Source: Sphingobacterium thalpophilum
Lineage (GTDB): Bacteria; Bacteroidota; Bacteroidia; Sphingobacteriales; Sphingobacteriaceae
Assembly (NCBI RefSeq): GCF_038396785.1
Contig: NZ_CP151087.1
Location: forward strand, 1-64,000
Direction of reading: 5' to 3'
DNA length: 64,000 nt
A program made the position numbers and the translations under genes. The notes below the pieces were generated by a model, which had not been told where the DNA came from, did not search any database, and saw nothing but the letters and a program-made list of their open reading frames with translations. This document shows positions 49,002 to 58,409 of the stretch, piece by piece. Position 1 is the stretch's first letter, and each line of letters opens with the position of its first letter.

Positions 49002-50300
49002 TTATTTCGTGCCAGCATGTTCTAGTAATTCGATAGCATCGTAAAGCACGCCTGCTTCACCTCTAAAAGTTCCTGAACCTTCTGGTTTATTATCTTTTGT
49101 GTACCATTCATAAAAACCTTTATTTTTGATAACACGGGCAAGCATCGGCTGTATTTGCTCATAAGCTTCCTGTTGAAAACCATTTTTAACGAGCTGCTGA
49201 ATCATACGCCCACCGAACCAGGTCCAGTCCCCACCATTTTGATAACCATACGGATACATGCCCTTGTTTTTAAATGAACCTGCAGGATAAGTTGGGTACA
49301 CGGTGAGTCCAATTATTGCCGCACCAGCGTCTTTTACATTTTTAATCATTTTATCCAATGAAACTTTTATTTGCTCTTTGCTGAGTAAATTTGCCTCAAT
49401 AGCGATAGCTGTTCCTCCATGATAATAGATTTGATTTTCATCAAAATCAGCCGAAAATGGAGAGCCTTTGATATAAATATGGGGAATAAACTTTTGGTTC
49501 TTTTCATCCCAAAGGTGTTTCATGGTGTTACTTGCTATGGAAGCTCTGATTTTTCCCCATTTTTCTTTTTTCTCAGGAAGTAGATCCATGTAGTTGTCAA
49601 GGGCGATCAAAAACATCGCATTGTCGTAGATGTCCAAAGCAATATGCGAATTTTCATCTAGATGTACACCCCAGTCATGCTCGGGTTGAACGTCGCCCCA
49701 ATCAACCGTGGTTGCACCCCAAAGTAAACCATAAGTATCATTATAACGTTTGTCCAATAAAAATTGCAAAGCATGTTCCATGCGATCCTTTACAGTTGCA
49801 TCACCAATTTTTTCATTGAGAAAAGCTTTGTCTTTAGTAGCAACGATATATTTGTGTACCGCTTGAATTAAAGAAGATTCCTGGTCTGTTTCAACGGTGT
49901 TTTTATGTGCAGCATAATCAGGAGCCAAGGAGCTGGTGATTGTGTAATAGTCCGATACGCCATTTTTTAAGCTGGACTTTTTGACAAAACCGTCGGCAAT
50001 ATTACCATCAGAACCTTGTAGTTTAAAGAACAAAGCCAATTGATCTTTGATCTGTTCATGGGGATGTACTTTTGTTGCTAAGGTGATAAATGTGTTGTAA
50101 TCTCTAATCCATACCTCACTGTATCCATCCCCCGCATTGAATCCGCTTTTGATGATGTTCGTAGCCATATCTTTGACAATATGGAAACTGCTATCTTTTT
50201 GGATGCTGTCTTGTAAATTGTTCGTAGAAACTTTACTGCCCGCGTTTTGGCAGGACAGTAATAGGAGCGATGAAGATAATGCAAAAAATATAGTTCTCAT
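49002..50300 (-). CDS. Exported six-hairpin glycosidase-like protein (paralogue 1)
   Basis: 432 residues with a lipoprotein signal (SSLLLLSC). Predicted (alpha/alpha)6 barrel. Candidate active-site motifs: SEVWIRDYNTFI, ETDQESSLIQ, DWGDVQPEHDWGVH, YGYQNGGDWTWFGGRM and KGFYEWY. A paralogue with the same motifs lies at 54383. Its place beside GH92 and a sugar porter points to mannoside or related glycoside cleavage. CAZy family not assignable from sequence alone; third gene of the MFS-isomerase operon. Confidence 0.8.
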   Translation of the reverse strand: MRTIFFALSSSLLLLSCQNAGSKVSTNNLQDSIQKDSSFHIVKDMATNIIKSGFNAGDGYSEVWIRDYNTFITLATKVHPHEQIKDQLALFFKLQGSDGNIADGFVKKSSLKNGVSDYYTITSSLAPDYAAHKNTVETDQESSLIQAVHKYIVATKDKAFLNEKIGDATVKDRMEHALQFLLDKRYNDTYGLLWGATTVDWGDVQPEHDWGVHLDENSHIALDIYDNAMFLIALDNYMDLLPEKKEKWGKIRASIASNTMKHLWDEKNQKFIPHIYIKGSPFSADFDENQIYYHGGTAIAIEANLLSKEQIKVSLDKMIKNVKDAGAAIIGLTVYPTYPAGSFKNKGMYPYGYQNGGDWTWFGGRMIQQLVKNGFQQEAYEQIQPMLARVIKNKGFYEWYTKDNKPEGSGTFRGEAGVLYDAIELLEHAGTK

Positions 50301-50330
50301 TGTGCTGTTTGTTTATAATAAATGGTTTGA

Positions 50331-52085
50331 TTAACATTTGGATTCTTTGACAAAAGATTGGATAACCTTGGCCTTACCGTTTCCTAAATTACGCAATGTA
50401 TAGGACCCAGCAGCAGCAGGAACGGCAAAAGTCTCGGCATAATGGAAGACCCTTTTCATGCCATTTGCTGTCGTCAGCTCAATTGCCTCGCCCTCGACAA
50501 GCATCATGATATGACACTGTCCCTGCGTTTCAATCGAAACATTCTGATCGAATTCGTATCTAAAAACATCGTAGAAATGATCTTCATGCGTTGGCAAATG
50601 TATTCTTGTTGTTTGCGCATCAAGGACTTTTTCACTGGGCTGAGATAGCAGTGTGTTTTTTACGACATCACCTTTCCGGCTAAAATTGAGGTTAGCGAAT
50701 GCTCTATCGATATTTAATGGACGTGGTTTCCCATCTAAATCGGGACGCACCCAGTCGTACATTTTAAAGGTATAATTATAAGGTGTTGCACTGATTTCGA
50801 GTACGAGATTGTTCACGCCGGAAGAATGTACGGTACCATGTGGAATCAAATATAACTGGTGTTTCTTGGATTCGAATTTTTGAACGTATTGCTCGATATC
50901 CATAGCTATTCCGCTATGGAAGCTCTCTTCTAAAGCTGAGCGAAATTTGTCTGCATCAATTGTTTGCTGAAAGCCCAGATACACTTGCGCGTCTTCTTTT
51001 CTATCAACGATATAATATGATTCGTCCTGTGTGAAGTTTTCTCCAAATTCTGCTTTTGCATAAGCTGGACTGGGGTGACATTGAATGGATAGGTTGCCGC
51101 CATCAAAGGTATCCAGGAAATTGAAGCGTATTGGGAATTCAACATCGAAACGTTGCTGTGCATGACCGAGTACATTGGCACTTTCTTGAAACATCAATTG
51201 ATCGAATGAAATTTCGAGAGTATGTCCATCTGCTTCGAGCAAAATACCATTTTCTGGGACAATCATTTCGAAGGACCACGCATAGTTTTTGACATCCTGA
51301 TCGATGCCTGTAAGGTGCTCTTTCATCCATTGTCCACCCCATACTCCGGGTTCAAAAGTTGGTCGTACGCGGAAGTAATTTTTGGACATGGCTTGCAAAG
51401 TATTGTGTAGATCTTTCCCTGTAATCCATGGTAAGTTGTGTGATGATTGTTGATCGGCAAGAATTTCGACACGGGACAAGATGGATCTTTTATGTCGGTT
51501 CAATATTTCCCAGTCGACAAAATAATAACGCTTATAGGTTTCCTTTTGATTGGTTTGTGTTGAACAGCCTAAATTTAAAGCTTCGCCCGCCCGCATGCGT
51601 TGAATAAGCACATTTTTGGGCAGATCAATAAACATCAGTTGACTAGACGTATCGACTAATGATGCGCCAGGACCATAAAAGATGGTATATTCACCTTGTT
51701 TTGAATTGGAGTTCGCTAATATTGTTTGAAAATCTGTTAGCTTTTTAGTATCAAAGTATTCAATGAGCTGAATCCCGGCCTTTTTTCCGAACAATGGGTC
51801 ATTGCCGCCTAGGTAGGGGGAGACAATATCCTGGATGGCTGATTCCGATTTTAAGGCAGAATCCATCGCAATAAATCGTGTGGCTATGCCCTGTTTTTCA
51901 AATTCTTGCTCCAGGTTGGGGATGATTGTGTCCCAGTTAACACCTACAAAACCATCAATGCTATGTATATTATGTGTAATGAGATGTGCAACAAGATCTT
52001 GGTAAGAATTTGATAAGGATCCTTGAACTGGAAACGTCGGTGCGATTTCGTACTGAAAAGGTTTTGTTTGAGTATTAGAATACAT
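50331..52085 (-). CDS. manA: Class I mannose-6-phosphate isomerase with N-terminal extra domain
   Basis: 584 residues, longer than typical PMI (about 310-390). Residues about 1-210 form an extra domain of kinase-like alpha/beta topology but without a P-loop. Residues about 220-580 are the cupin isomerase with metal motif QCHPSPAYAKAEFGE (Q-x-H then E) and the His in IPHGTVHSSGVNNLVLEIS. It interconverts mannose-6-P and fructose-6-P. 54 bases downstream of the MFS porter gene and 30 upstream of the glycosidase-like gene, same strand. Confidence 0.87.
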   Translation of the reverse strand: MYSNTQTKPFQYEIAPTFPVQGSLSNSYQDLVAHLITHNIHSIDGFVGVNWDTIIPNLEQEFEKQGIATRFIAMDSALKSESAIQDIVSPYLGGNDPLFGKKAGIQLIEYFDTKKLTDFQTILANSNSKQGEYTIFYGPGASLVDTSSQLMFIDLPKNVLIQRMRAGEALNLGCSTQTNQKETYKRYYFVDWEILNRHKRSILSRVEILADQQSSHNLPWITGKDLHNTLQAMSKNYFRVRPTFEPGVWGGQWMKEHLTGIDQDVKNYAWSFEMIVPENGILLEADGHTLEISFDQLMFQESANVLGHAQQRFDVEFPIRFNFLDTFDGGNLSIQCHPSPAYAKAEFGENFTQDESYYIVDRKEDAQVYLGFQQTIDADKFRSALEESFHSGIAMDIEQYVQKFESKKHQLYLIPHGTVHSSGVNNLVLEISATPYNYTFKMYDWVRPDLDGKPRPLNIDRAFANLNFSRKGDVVKNTLLSQPSEKVLDAQTTRIHLPTHEDHFYDVFRYEFDQNVSIETQGQCHIMMLVEGEAIELTTANGMKRVFHYAETFAVPAAAGSYTLRNLGNGKAKVIQSFVKESKC

Positions 52086-52139
52086 ATTGATGTAATTTTT
52101 TATTGCAAATGAATGATGTTGAAGTAAATAGCTTTTTGC

Positions 52140-53477
52140 TTACTTGTCTGTTGATTTTTTGTTGTGTTTTTCAATCCAGAATTTTTCGATCTCCTCCAAA
52201 GGTTTGCCCTTCGTTTCTGGAAGAAATCCAAGTACAACAAGGAATGCGATGGCACAGAAAAATGCAAACAACCAGAACGTATAGCGGGCGCCCCAGGAAG
52301 CGAGAAGAATAGGCGTTAGTTGCCCCACGATCGCATCGGAAATCCACATCACCATAATACTGATACCCATGGCACGAGCCCGGATGGCATTAGGGAAAAT
52401 TTCGGCTGCGACGACAAATTTTAGTGGGCCAATGGAAAAAGCAAAGAAAAATAAGAATGAAAGTATGGCGATAATCAATGCGATATTATTGACTTGACCT
52501 TGATTAAAAAGATAACCAGTAACCAGCAAACTCACGGTAGCACCTACAGTTCCCAAAAGATATAAGGGACGTCTGCCCCAATTATCAACCTTCCAGATTG
52601 CGAAGAAAGTAAATAGCACATTGGCGGCTCCAAAGAATAACTGGGCATGATAGGAATTGTTTAATGAAATACCTGATTCAAGCAATATGCTCGGACCATA
52701 ATAAACAATTGCGTTGATTCCACTGAGCTGTGAAAATAAAGGGAGGAATAAGCCCAATAGAAAGGCCTTGCGATAAATAGGAGAGAACAGATCACGTAGA
52801 TTTCCTTTCGAGGAAACATGGCTGACCTCTTGCATATCCGATAGTCCTAATGTGGCACTGATCGCTGCAACTTCAGTGTCTCGTCCATTTTTAGAAAGCC
52901 AACGCGGACTTTCAGGAATAAAGTAAACTCCAATGCATAACAACAAAGCCGGTATTGCGCCAACTAAAAACATAGTTCGCCACAGTTCATTTTGCTGGGC
53001 GGAGGTATATTCAAGAATCAGGTAATTGCTGATATAGGCAAATAAGATACCGAATGTAATAGCGAGCTGGTAACAGGTGACTGATCTTCCTCTAAATTTG
53101 CTTGGCGATATTTCCGCGAGATATAAGGGCACAACAATTGAGGCTATTCCAACACCCAGGCCCCCAATGCTTCTACTCGCAATCAATATGCTGTAAGAAG
53201 GACTGAATCCACAGCCAATTGCTGAGAATAAAAAAAGCAGGGCCGCAGTAACAAAGGCTGGTTTTCGGCCGTATTTATCTGTTAATGGTCCTGTGAAAAA
53301 TACACCAACAATACAGCCTAGCAAAGCTGAACTGACAAAAACGCCCTCTTGAGCAGGAGATAGCCCCAAAAATTGCTTCACCAACGGCAAAGCACCGGCA
53401 ATTACAGCCATATCGAAACCGAAAAGGAGTCCTCCAAGTGAAACGATACATAAAATGATGATAAATCTCTTTGACAT
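52140..53477 (-). CDS. MFS sugar porter (proton symporter type)
   Basis: 445 residues, 12 membrane helices. Sugar-porter signatures: GRKPAFV after helix 2, PESPRWLSKNGRD, QLSGINAIVYYGP, NWGRRPLYLLG and PETKGKPLEEIE at the end. Resembles xylose/glucose-type symporters; here probably imports mannose or another monosaccharide released by the encoded glycosidases. First gene of its operon; divergent from the GntR regulator. Confidence 0.92.
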   Translation of the reverse strand: MSKRFIIILCIVSLGGLLFGFDMAVIAGALPLVKQFLGLSPAQEGVFVSSALLGCIVGVFFTGPLTDKYGRKPAFVTAALLFLFSAIGCGFSPSYSILIASRSIGGLGVGIASIVVPLYLAEISPSKFRGRSVTCYQLAITFGILFAYISNYLILEYTSAQQNELWRTMFLVGAIPALLLCIGVYFIPESPRWLSKNGRDTEVAAISATLGLSDMQEVSHVSSKGNLRDLFSPIYRKAFLLGLFLPLFSQLSGINAIVYYGPSILLESGISLNNSYHAQLFFGAANVLFTFFAIWKVDNWGRRPLYLLGTVGATVSLLVTGYLFNQGQVNNIALIIAILSFLFFFAFSIGPLKFVVAAEIFPNAIRARAMGISIMVMWISDAIVGQLTPILLASWGARYTFWLFAFFCAIAFLVVLGFLPETKGKPLEEIEKFWIEKHNKKSTDK

Positions 53478-53493
53478 CTGCGGTTTATATTAA

Positions 53494-53539
53494 TATGTAT
53501 ATACATACAAACATATATCTATTTTTTTAATTATGCAAA
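53494..53539 (-). promoter_or_regulatory. MFS-operon promoter with candidate GntR operator
   Basis: On the minus strand TTTG (53539-53536), 20 bases, then TATGTTTG (53515-53508). Just downstream is the perfect palindrome TATGTATATACATA (53494-53507), which would cover the transcription start. Similar sequences at 55814 and 55957. The divergent gene encodes a GntR regulator. Confidence 0.7.
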
Positions 53540-53567
53540 AAATCTTATTTTAGCACAAGCAATCCAA

Positions 53568-54305
53568 ATGATGAATTTAAAAATAGATCATAAAAGTCCT
53601 GTTCCGCTGCATATACAAGCTGAGAATTTGTTACGCGAATTAATTAAGCAGCCTGAATATATAGAGGGGAAATTATTACCCAATGAAATTGAATTAGCAA
53701 AAAGATTGGCAATTTCCCGTTCTACTTTGCGTTTAGCGATCAATAAACTGGTATATGAGGAGCTGCTAATTAGAAAGAAGGGGATAGGAACGAAGGTGGC
53801 TAGTTCTAAATTCAGTTCAAAATCCAAAAATTGGTTGAGTTTCTCACAAGAGATGAAAAATCGTGGGATTGAGGTGAAGAATTTTGAACTTCACGTCAGC
53901 TGGGTTGTTCCGGATAAAGCTGTTTCGAAGTTTTTTAATGTAGATGAGGATCAGAAGCTGTTAAAACTAGAACGTCTGAGAGGAAAGAAAGATGACCCAT
54001 TTGTTTATTTTATCTCTTATTTCCATCCGCGTATAGGTTTAAACGGCGATGAAGATTTTAAGCGACCTCTATATGAAATCTTAGAAGCAGATTATCATGT
54101 CGTTGCAGATCTTTCTCAGGAAGAACTGGATGCAATGGCTGCAAATAAATTTATAGCGGATAAATTGGAGATTAATATCGGTGATCCTATTTTGTCCCGC
54201 AAGCGGTTTGTATTTGACCAATCTGGAAAGCCAATTGAATATAATTTAGGGTTCTACCGTGCGGAAAGTTTTACCTATACTGTTGAAAGCAGAAGAGATT
54301 ATTAA
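53568..54305 (+). CDS. GntR/UTRA transcriptional regulator of the mannoside locus
   Basis: 245 residues. N-terminal winged helix (ELAKRLAISRSTLRLAINKLVYEELLIRKKGIGTKVA) and C-terminal UTRA effector domain (about 95-245; LSFSQEMKNRGIEVKNFEL, PIEYNLGFYRAESFTYTVE). UTRA regulators sense phosphorylated or free sugars. The divergent MFS operon and the nearby GH92 promoter share a palindrome this protein likely binds. Confidence 0.92.
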   Translation: MMNLKIDHKSPVPLHIQAENLLRELIKQPEYIEGKLLPNEIELAKRLAISRSTLRLAINKLVYEELLIRKKGIGTKVASSKFSSKSKNWLSFSQEMKNRGIEVKNFELHVSWVVPDKAVSKFFNVDEDQKLLKLERLRGKKDDPFVYFISYFHPRIGLNGDEDFKRPLYEILEADYHVVADLSQEELDAMAANKFIADKLEINIGDPILSRKRFVFDQSGKPIEYNLGFYRAESFTYTVESRRDY

Positions 54306-54382
54306 GTAATTCACACATCCTATCATCCCTTTTTGAATGGATAATAGGATGTGTGAATAGCTCATTTATTTATTCTTTTCTT

Positions 54383-55714
54383 TTAATGATTCTTTTCTAC
54401 GGTAGTTTCTGCCCAGCTTTCTAGGAGCGCTATTGCTTTACTGAGCACTCCTGCTGAACCTTTGAATTTCCCTGATCCGCTAGGGATGTTATTTTGACCA
54501 TACCATTCGTAAAATCCTTTGTTTTTCACAACCCGATCGATCATCGGTTGGAGTTCTGCATAGGCTTCTTGATAAAAACCGTTTGAAACGAGTTGCTGGA
54601 TCATCCGTCCGCCGAACCAAGTCCAATCACCACCATTTTGGTATTGGTAAGGCTGAGCCATTCCTCCGATGAAAAATTCAACCGGATAGGTCGGGTATAA
54701 GGTCAATCCAATACTCGGCATGCCAGATAACCGCACGTTTTCCAGCATTTGCGTATTAACTGTTTTTATTTCTGAAAGGGAAAGTAACCCGGCTTCTATC
54801 GCGATGGCGGTGCCCCCATGATAATGAATCGTATTTTCATCAAATCCTTTTGGGATAGGAGATGTCTTAGGGTAGATATGAGGGATGAATTTTTGTTTTT
54901 TCTTATCCCATAAATGACGTCTACTGTTTGTTTCGAGACTCTTTTTTAATCCCTTCCATTCTGTCACCTTCGGAGAGTTGGGCTGAATATCAATCAATGT
55001 CTGCAATGCAATAATAAACATCGCATTGTCATAAATATCGATCGCCTCATTGGAGAGCTCATTCCAGTCACAACCAAAGCTATCGTTGGGTTGTACATCT
55101 CCCCAATCTGCCGTCATCGCACCCCAAAGCAATTGATACTTGTGGTTGAACCGTTCTCTTTTCAAATAATCCAACATGAGTTGGATGCGATCTTTGACAG
55201 AAATTCCACCGATAGACTCCTCCAGAATACTGTAATCCTTTGTTTTCAGGATATATTTACCGAGCAGTTGGATGAGTGACGTTTCCTGGTCTGTTTCTAC
55301 TGTATTTTTAAATCCAACATGGCCTGGCGCATTTTCTGAATAATAAGGTGTGTCATCGTGCCAGGTAAAATCCTTCTTAAGGACATAGCCGTCTACCATT
55401 TCACCATTAGGCTGTTGCATCTGAAAGAATACTAAAATGGCCCCTCTAATGTCCGCTTGGGACCGCTCTTCCAAGGCGGTTTCAATAAATGTATTGAGAT
55501 CCCTGGCCCAAATCTGTGAGTAGCCACTTCCAGCATTGAAACCTTCTTTGATGACCTCTCGGGCAAGGCTGTCGACATATTTTAAGTTTTGATCCGCGAG
55601 AATGCTTTTTGCCAACTTAAGTTGAGTTATACCGTCGGGTTTTGTTTGTTGTGCAGCTAGTTGGGTTCCGAGTAACAGAAGTATTAGACTAAAAAATAGG
55701 GTGTTTTTTTTCAT
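54383..55714 (-). CDS. Exported six-hairpin glycosidase-like protein (paralogue 2)
   Basis: 443 residues, signal peptide (about 1-20, LAAQQ). Same motifs as the protein at 49002: QIWARDLNTFIE, ETDQETSLIQ, MTADWGDVQPNDSFG, YQYQNGGDWTWFGGRM and KGFYEWYGQNN. Paralogue 1 has a lipoprotein signal; this one a Sec signal, so they may act in different compartments. Divergent from GH92 with shared promoter region. Confidence 0.8.
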   Translation of the reverse strand: MKKNTLFFSLILLLLGTQLAAQQTKPDGITQLKLAKSILADQNLKYVDSLAREVIKEGFNAGSGYSQIWARDLNTFIETALEERSQADIRGAILVFFQMQQPNGEMVDGYVLKKDFTWHDDTPYYSENAPGHVGFKNTVETDQETSLIQLLGKYILKTKDYSILEESIGGISVKDRIQLMLDYLKRERFNHKYQLLWGAMTADWGDVQPNDSFGCDWNELSNEAIDIYDNAMFIIALQTLIDIQPNSPKVTEWKGLKKSLETNSRRHLWDKKKQKFIPHIYPKTSPIPKGFDENTIHYHGGTAIAIEAGLLSLSEIKTVNTQMLENVRLSGMPSIGLTLYPTYPVEFFIGGMAQPYQYQNGGDWTWFGGRMIQQLVSNGFYQEAYAELQPMIDRVVKNKGFYEWYGQNNIPSGSGKFKGSAGVLSKAIALLESWAETTVEKNH

Positions 55715-55813
55715 TGTGGTTTTATTGTAATTTTCATCTACTTCAGGGCTTTTGATCGAAGATCAGCCGTCCAATGTGTGTTTTTTGAATTTATTTACTG
55801 GTTATGTTTTTAG

Positions 55814-55827
55814 TATGTATGTACAAT
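55814..55827. promoter_or_regulatory. Candidate GntR operator copy 2
   Basis: TATGTATGTACAAT, 11 of 14 bases as in the perfect palindrome at 53494. Sits in the divergent region between the two glycosidase genes. Confidence 0.45.
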
Positions 55828-55956
55828 CAAAGTTATGGAAAAATGTCAGTATTTAAGCTTTAATAACGTTTTATTTGGTTAGTATTTAAAATTTTACAAA
55901 TTTGGGCAGTATGGTGAGGCCGTTTTCGTAGTTAAATCGCGTAAGAAAATAGATCT

Positions 55957-55991
55957 CATGTTTATACATACTCGATTTTTTTGTAAGTTTG
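55957..55991 (+). promoter_or_regulatory. GH92 promoter with candidate GntR operator copy 3
   Basis: TTTA (55961-55964), 19 bases, TAAGTTTG (55984-55991) before the GH92 start. CATGTTTATACATA (55957-55970), 12 of 14 bases as at 53494, covers the -33 element. Confidence 0.6.
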
Positions 55992-56013
55992 CTGTAGAAC
56001 CTAATTGAGAACA

Positions 56014-58344
56014 ATGGTAAAGCGTATCATTTATTATTTTTGTAGTTTATTTGTTAGTACGACGGCTGTTTTTGCACAGCAAAAAACAGATTTGACCGTT
56101 TTTGTAAAACCTAATATTGGATCCGTTCATAGCCGGTATTTCTTTTATACACCAGCAGCAGTACCTTTTGGAATGGCTAAGCTCGCTCCGAGCACAAATG
56201 GAAGCTATGGGAACAAGTCAGGCTGGGAAGCTGTGGGGTACGATGATAGGCATGGGTCAATAGAAGGATTCGCTAATTTTCACGAATTCCAAATAGGCGG
56301 AGTGGTATTTGCACCGTCCGTTGGAAAATTGAAGACAACTCCTGGTCAACTTGATCGTCCACAAAGCGGCTATCGTTCTGCTTTCGATAAGAAAGATGAG
56401 TTTGCTACTTCTGGCTATTACCGCGTCAAGTTAAAAGATTATAATATACTTGCGGAGCTTACTGCAACCAAGCGCGTCGGTTTTCATCGGTATACTTTTC
56501 CAAAAACTGAAGAAGCCAACCTTATTTTCGATATTGGCCATGTTATGGGGGAAAGTGGCCCGGTCGTTGATGCTGAAGTGAATTATGACAAAAAGCACGT
56601 CTGGGGATATGTGGTTACCAACCCTGTATACGTACAAAAATATCAGCAGGGCGCTCACGTTAAGATGTTTTTCTTCGCGGAGATAAACAAACAGCCTAAA
56701 TCTTTTGGGACATTTAGAGATTCCACAACTTTCGATCAACATAGTCGTATAAAGGGAAAAGGGGCTGGCTTGTTCCTGAAATTTGATACCCAGGTAGGGG
56801 AATCTATCGAAGTCAAGACCGGTTTGTCTTATACATCTGTGGAAAATGCGCAACTGAATTTGCTTAAAGAAGCAAAAGATATGTCGTTTGATACGGCAAA
56901 GAAAAATGCCTTGCAAACCTGGAATAGCGAACTGGGAAGAATTTTGGTGGAAGGGGGCAAAGTGGACGACCGCATTAAATTTTATACTGGATTGTATCAT
57001 GCTTTACTTGGTCGTGGGCTTGCAAGCGACGTCAATGGTGCATACCCCAAAAATGATGGCTCGGTAGGGCAGATTGCTCTAAATAAACAGGGGAAACCTA
57101 TTCATCATCATTATAATACCGATGCGATCTGGGGTGCATTTTGGAATTTGACACAGTTATGGTCCATTGCTTATCCGGACTATTACAACGACTGGATTCA
57201 GAGTCAATTGTTGGTTTATCGCGATGCAGGTTGGTTAGGAGACGGTATTGCCAACAGTAGATACGTTTCGGGTGTAGGGACTAATTTTACAGGTTTGGCA
57301 ATTGCAGCGGCGTATAATGTGGGTATTCGTGACTATGATGTGAATCTTGCCTATGCTGCGGTGCGTAAAAATGAATTGGAAGCGAAGGACCGCCTGCCTG
57401 GAGCGGGAAAGTTAGATGTAGGAGTTTTCGTTCGCAAGGGCTATTCCCCCTATATAAAAGATGATAATGGTAGTCCCGAATTAATGACGAATGGATCTCC
57501 TTTTGGTGCTTCGCATACCTTGGAATATGCTTTTTCTGCTGCTGCCGCCGCACAATTTGCAAAATCATTGGGGCATCAAAAAGACTACATTAAATTTCAG
57601 GAATTATCCGATGGATGGCGCAATCTGTACGATACCACGACGAAGTTTATGCGACCAAAGGATACTACTGGACGATTTATTTCAAACTTTAACCCTTATG
57701 AACCATGGCGTGGATTTCAGGAGGGAAATGCTTGGCAGTATACCTTCTATGTTCCGCATGTCCCACAAGAATTGGTTAAACTGGTTGGAAAGGACCTGTT
57801 TAATCAACGGTTGGATAGTATTTTTACGGTGTCGCAGAAGAATGTGTTTGGAGGTGGTACACAAATTGACGCTTTCGCAGGGATTGAAAGTCTTTATAAT
57901 CATGGTAATCAACCAAACCTGCATATCTCCTGGCTATTCTATTTTTCTGGTAGACCTGACTTAAGTCAGAAATGGGTACGGGCAATTTGCAATGAGTTTT
58001 ATGGTAATGATGCAATACATGGCTATGGCTACGGACAAGACGAAGACCAAGGACAGCTTGGAGCATGGTATGTCTTGTCGAGTATTGGTCTATTCGATGT
58101 GCGAAGTCTCACCACCGAGAAGCCCGCGCTTCAGATTGGCTCGCCACTTTTCGATCGGGTAACGATACAATTACCGGAGAAATTAAGAAAAAATAAATTT
58201 ATCATTCAGGTGAAGAAGGAGCAACCCAATAGTTATATTGTTGATCAGGTTCGGTTGAATAATCGCCTGTGGAAAGGTTGGCAGCTTCCTTTTGAACGCC
58301 TGGTAGAAGGTGGGGTTTTAGATGTCAAGTTGAAAGGCAACTAA
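56014..58344 (+). CDS. Exported GH92 alpha-mannosidase
   Basis: 776 residues from ATG 56014, signal peptide (VSTTAVFAQQ). GH92 features: N-terminal beta-domain (VKPNIGSVHSRYFFYTPAAVPFGMAKLAP), catalytic region with EGNAWQYTFYVPHVPQELV (acid-type Glu, about residue 572), and GYGYGQDEDQGQLGAWYVLSSIG (about 672). GH92 enzymes are calcium-dependent exo-alpha-mannosidases. Likely periplasmic. Its divergent partner, nearby isomerase and porter make a mannoside-use locus. Confidence 0.93.
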   Translation: MVKRIIYYFCSLFVSTTAVFAQQKTDLTVFVKPNIGSVHSRYFFYTPAAVPFGMAKLAPSTNGSYGNKSGWEAVGYDDRHGSIEGFANFHEFQIGGVVFAPSVGKLKTTPGQLDRPQSGYRSAFDKKDEFATSGYYRVKLKDYNILAELTATKRVGFHRYTFPKTEEANLIFDIGHVMGESGPVVDAEVNYDKKHVWGYVVTNPVYVQKYQQGAHVKMFFFAEINKQPKSFGTFRDSTTFDQHSRIKGKGAGLFLKFDTQVGESIEVKTGLSYTSVENAQLNLLKEAKDMSFDTAKKNALQTWNSELGRILVEGGKVDDRIKFYTGLYHALLGRGLASDVNGAYPKNDGSVGQIALNKQGKPIHHHYNTDAIWGAFWNLTQLWSIAYPDYYNDWIQSQLLVYRDAGWLGDGIANSRYVSGVGTNFTGLAIAAAYNVGIRDYDVNLAYAAVRKNELEAKDRLPGAGKLDVGVFVRKGYSPYIKDDNGSPELMTNGSPFGASHTLEYAFSAAAAAQFAKSLGHQKDYIKFQELSDGWRNLYDTTTKFMRPKDTTGRFISNFNPYEPWRGFQEGNAWQYTFYVPHVPQELVKLVGKDLFNQRLDSIFTVSQKNVFGGGTQIDAFAGIESLYNHGNQPNLHISWLFYFSGRPDLSQKWVRAICNEFYGNDAIHGYGYGQDEDQGQLGAWYVLSSIGLFDVRSLTTEKPALQIGSPLFDRVTIQLPEKLRKNKFIIQVKKEQPNSYIVDQVRLNNRLWKGWQLPFERLVEGGVLDVKLKGN

Positions 58345-58358
58345 ATTTAAGCAATAAA

Positions 58359-58384
58359 AAAATAGCCCCATTCGGGGCTATTTT
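58359..58384. terminator. Bidirectional terminator, GH92 / hom
   Basis: AAAATAGCCCC-ATTC-GGGGCTATTTT, perfect 11-bp stem, tetraloop, T-run. Confidence 0.95.
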
Positions 58385-58409
58385 CAAGGTAGCTTGGTTT
58401 GTTGATTGC

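Noticed and set aside
49002..50300. Assignment of the six-hairpin proteins to GH125
   Set aside because: Expected GH125 motifs were not found; only the general barrel and motif style is shared.
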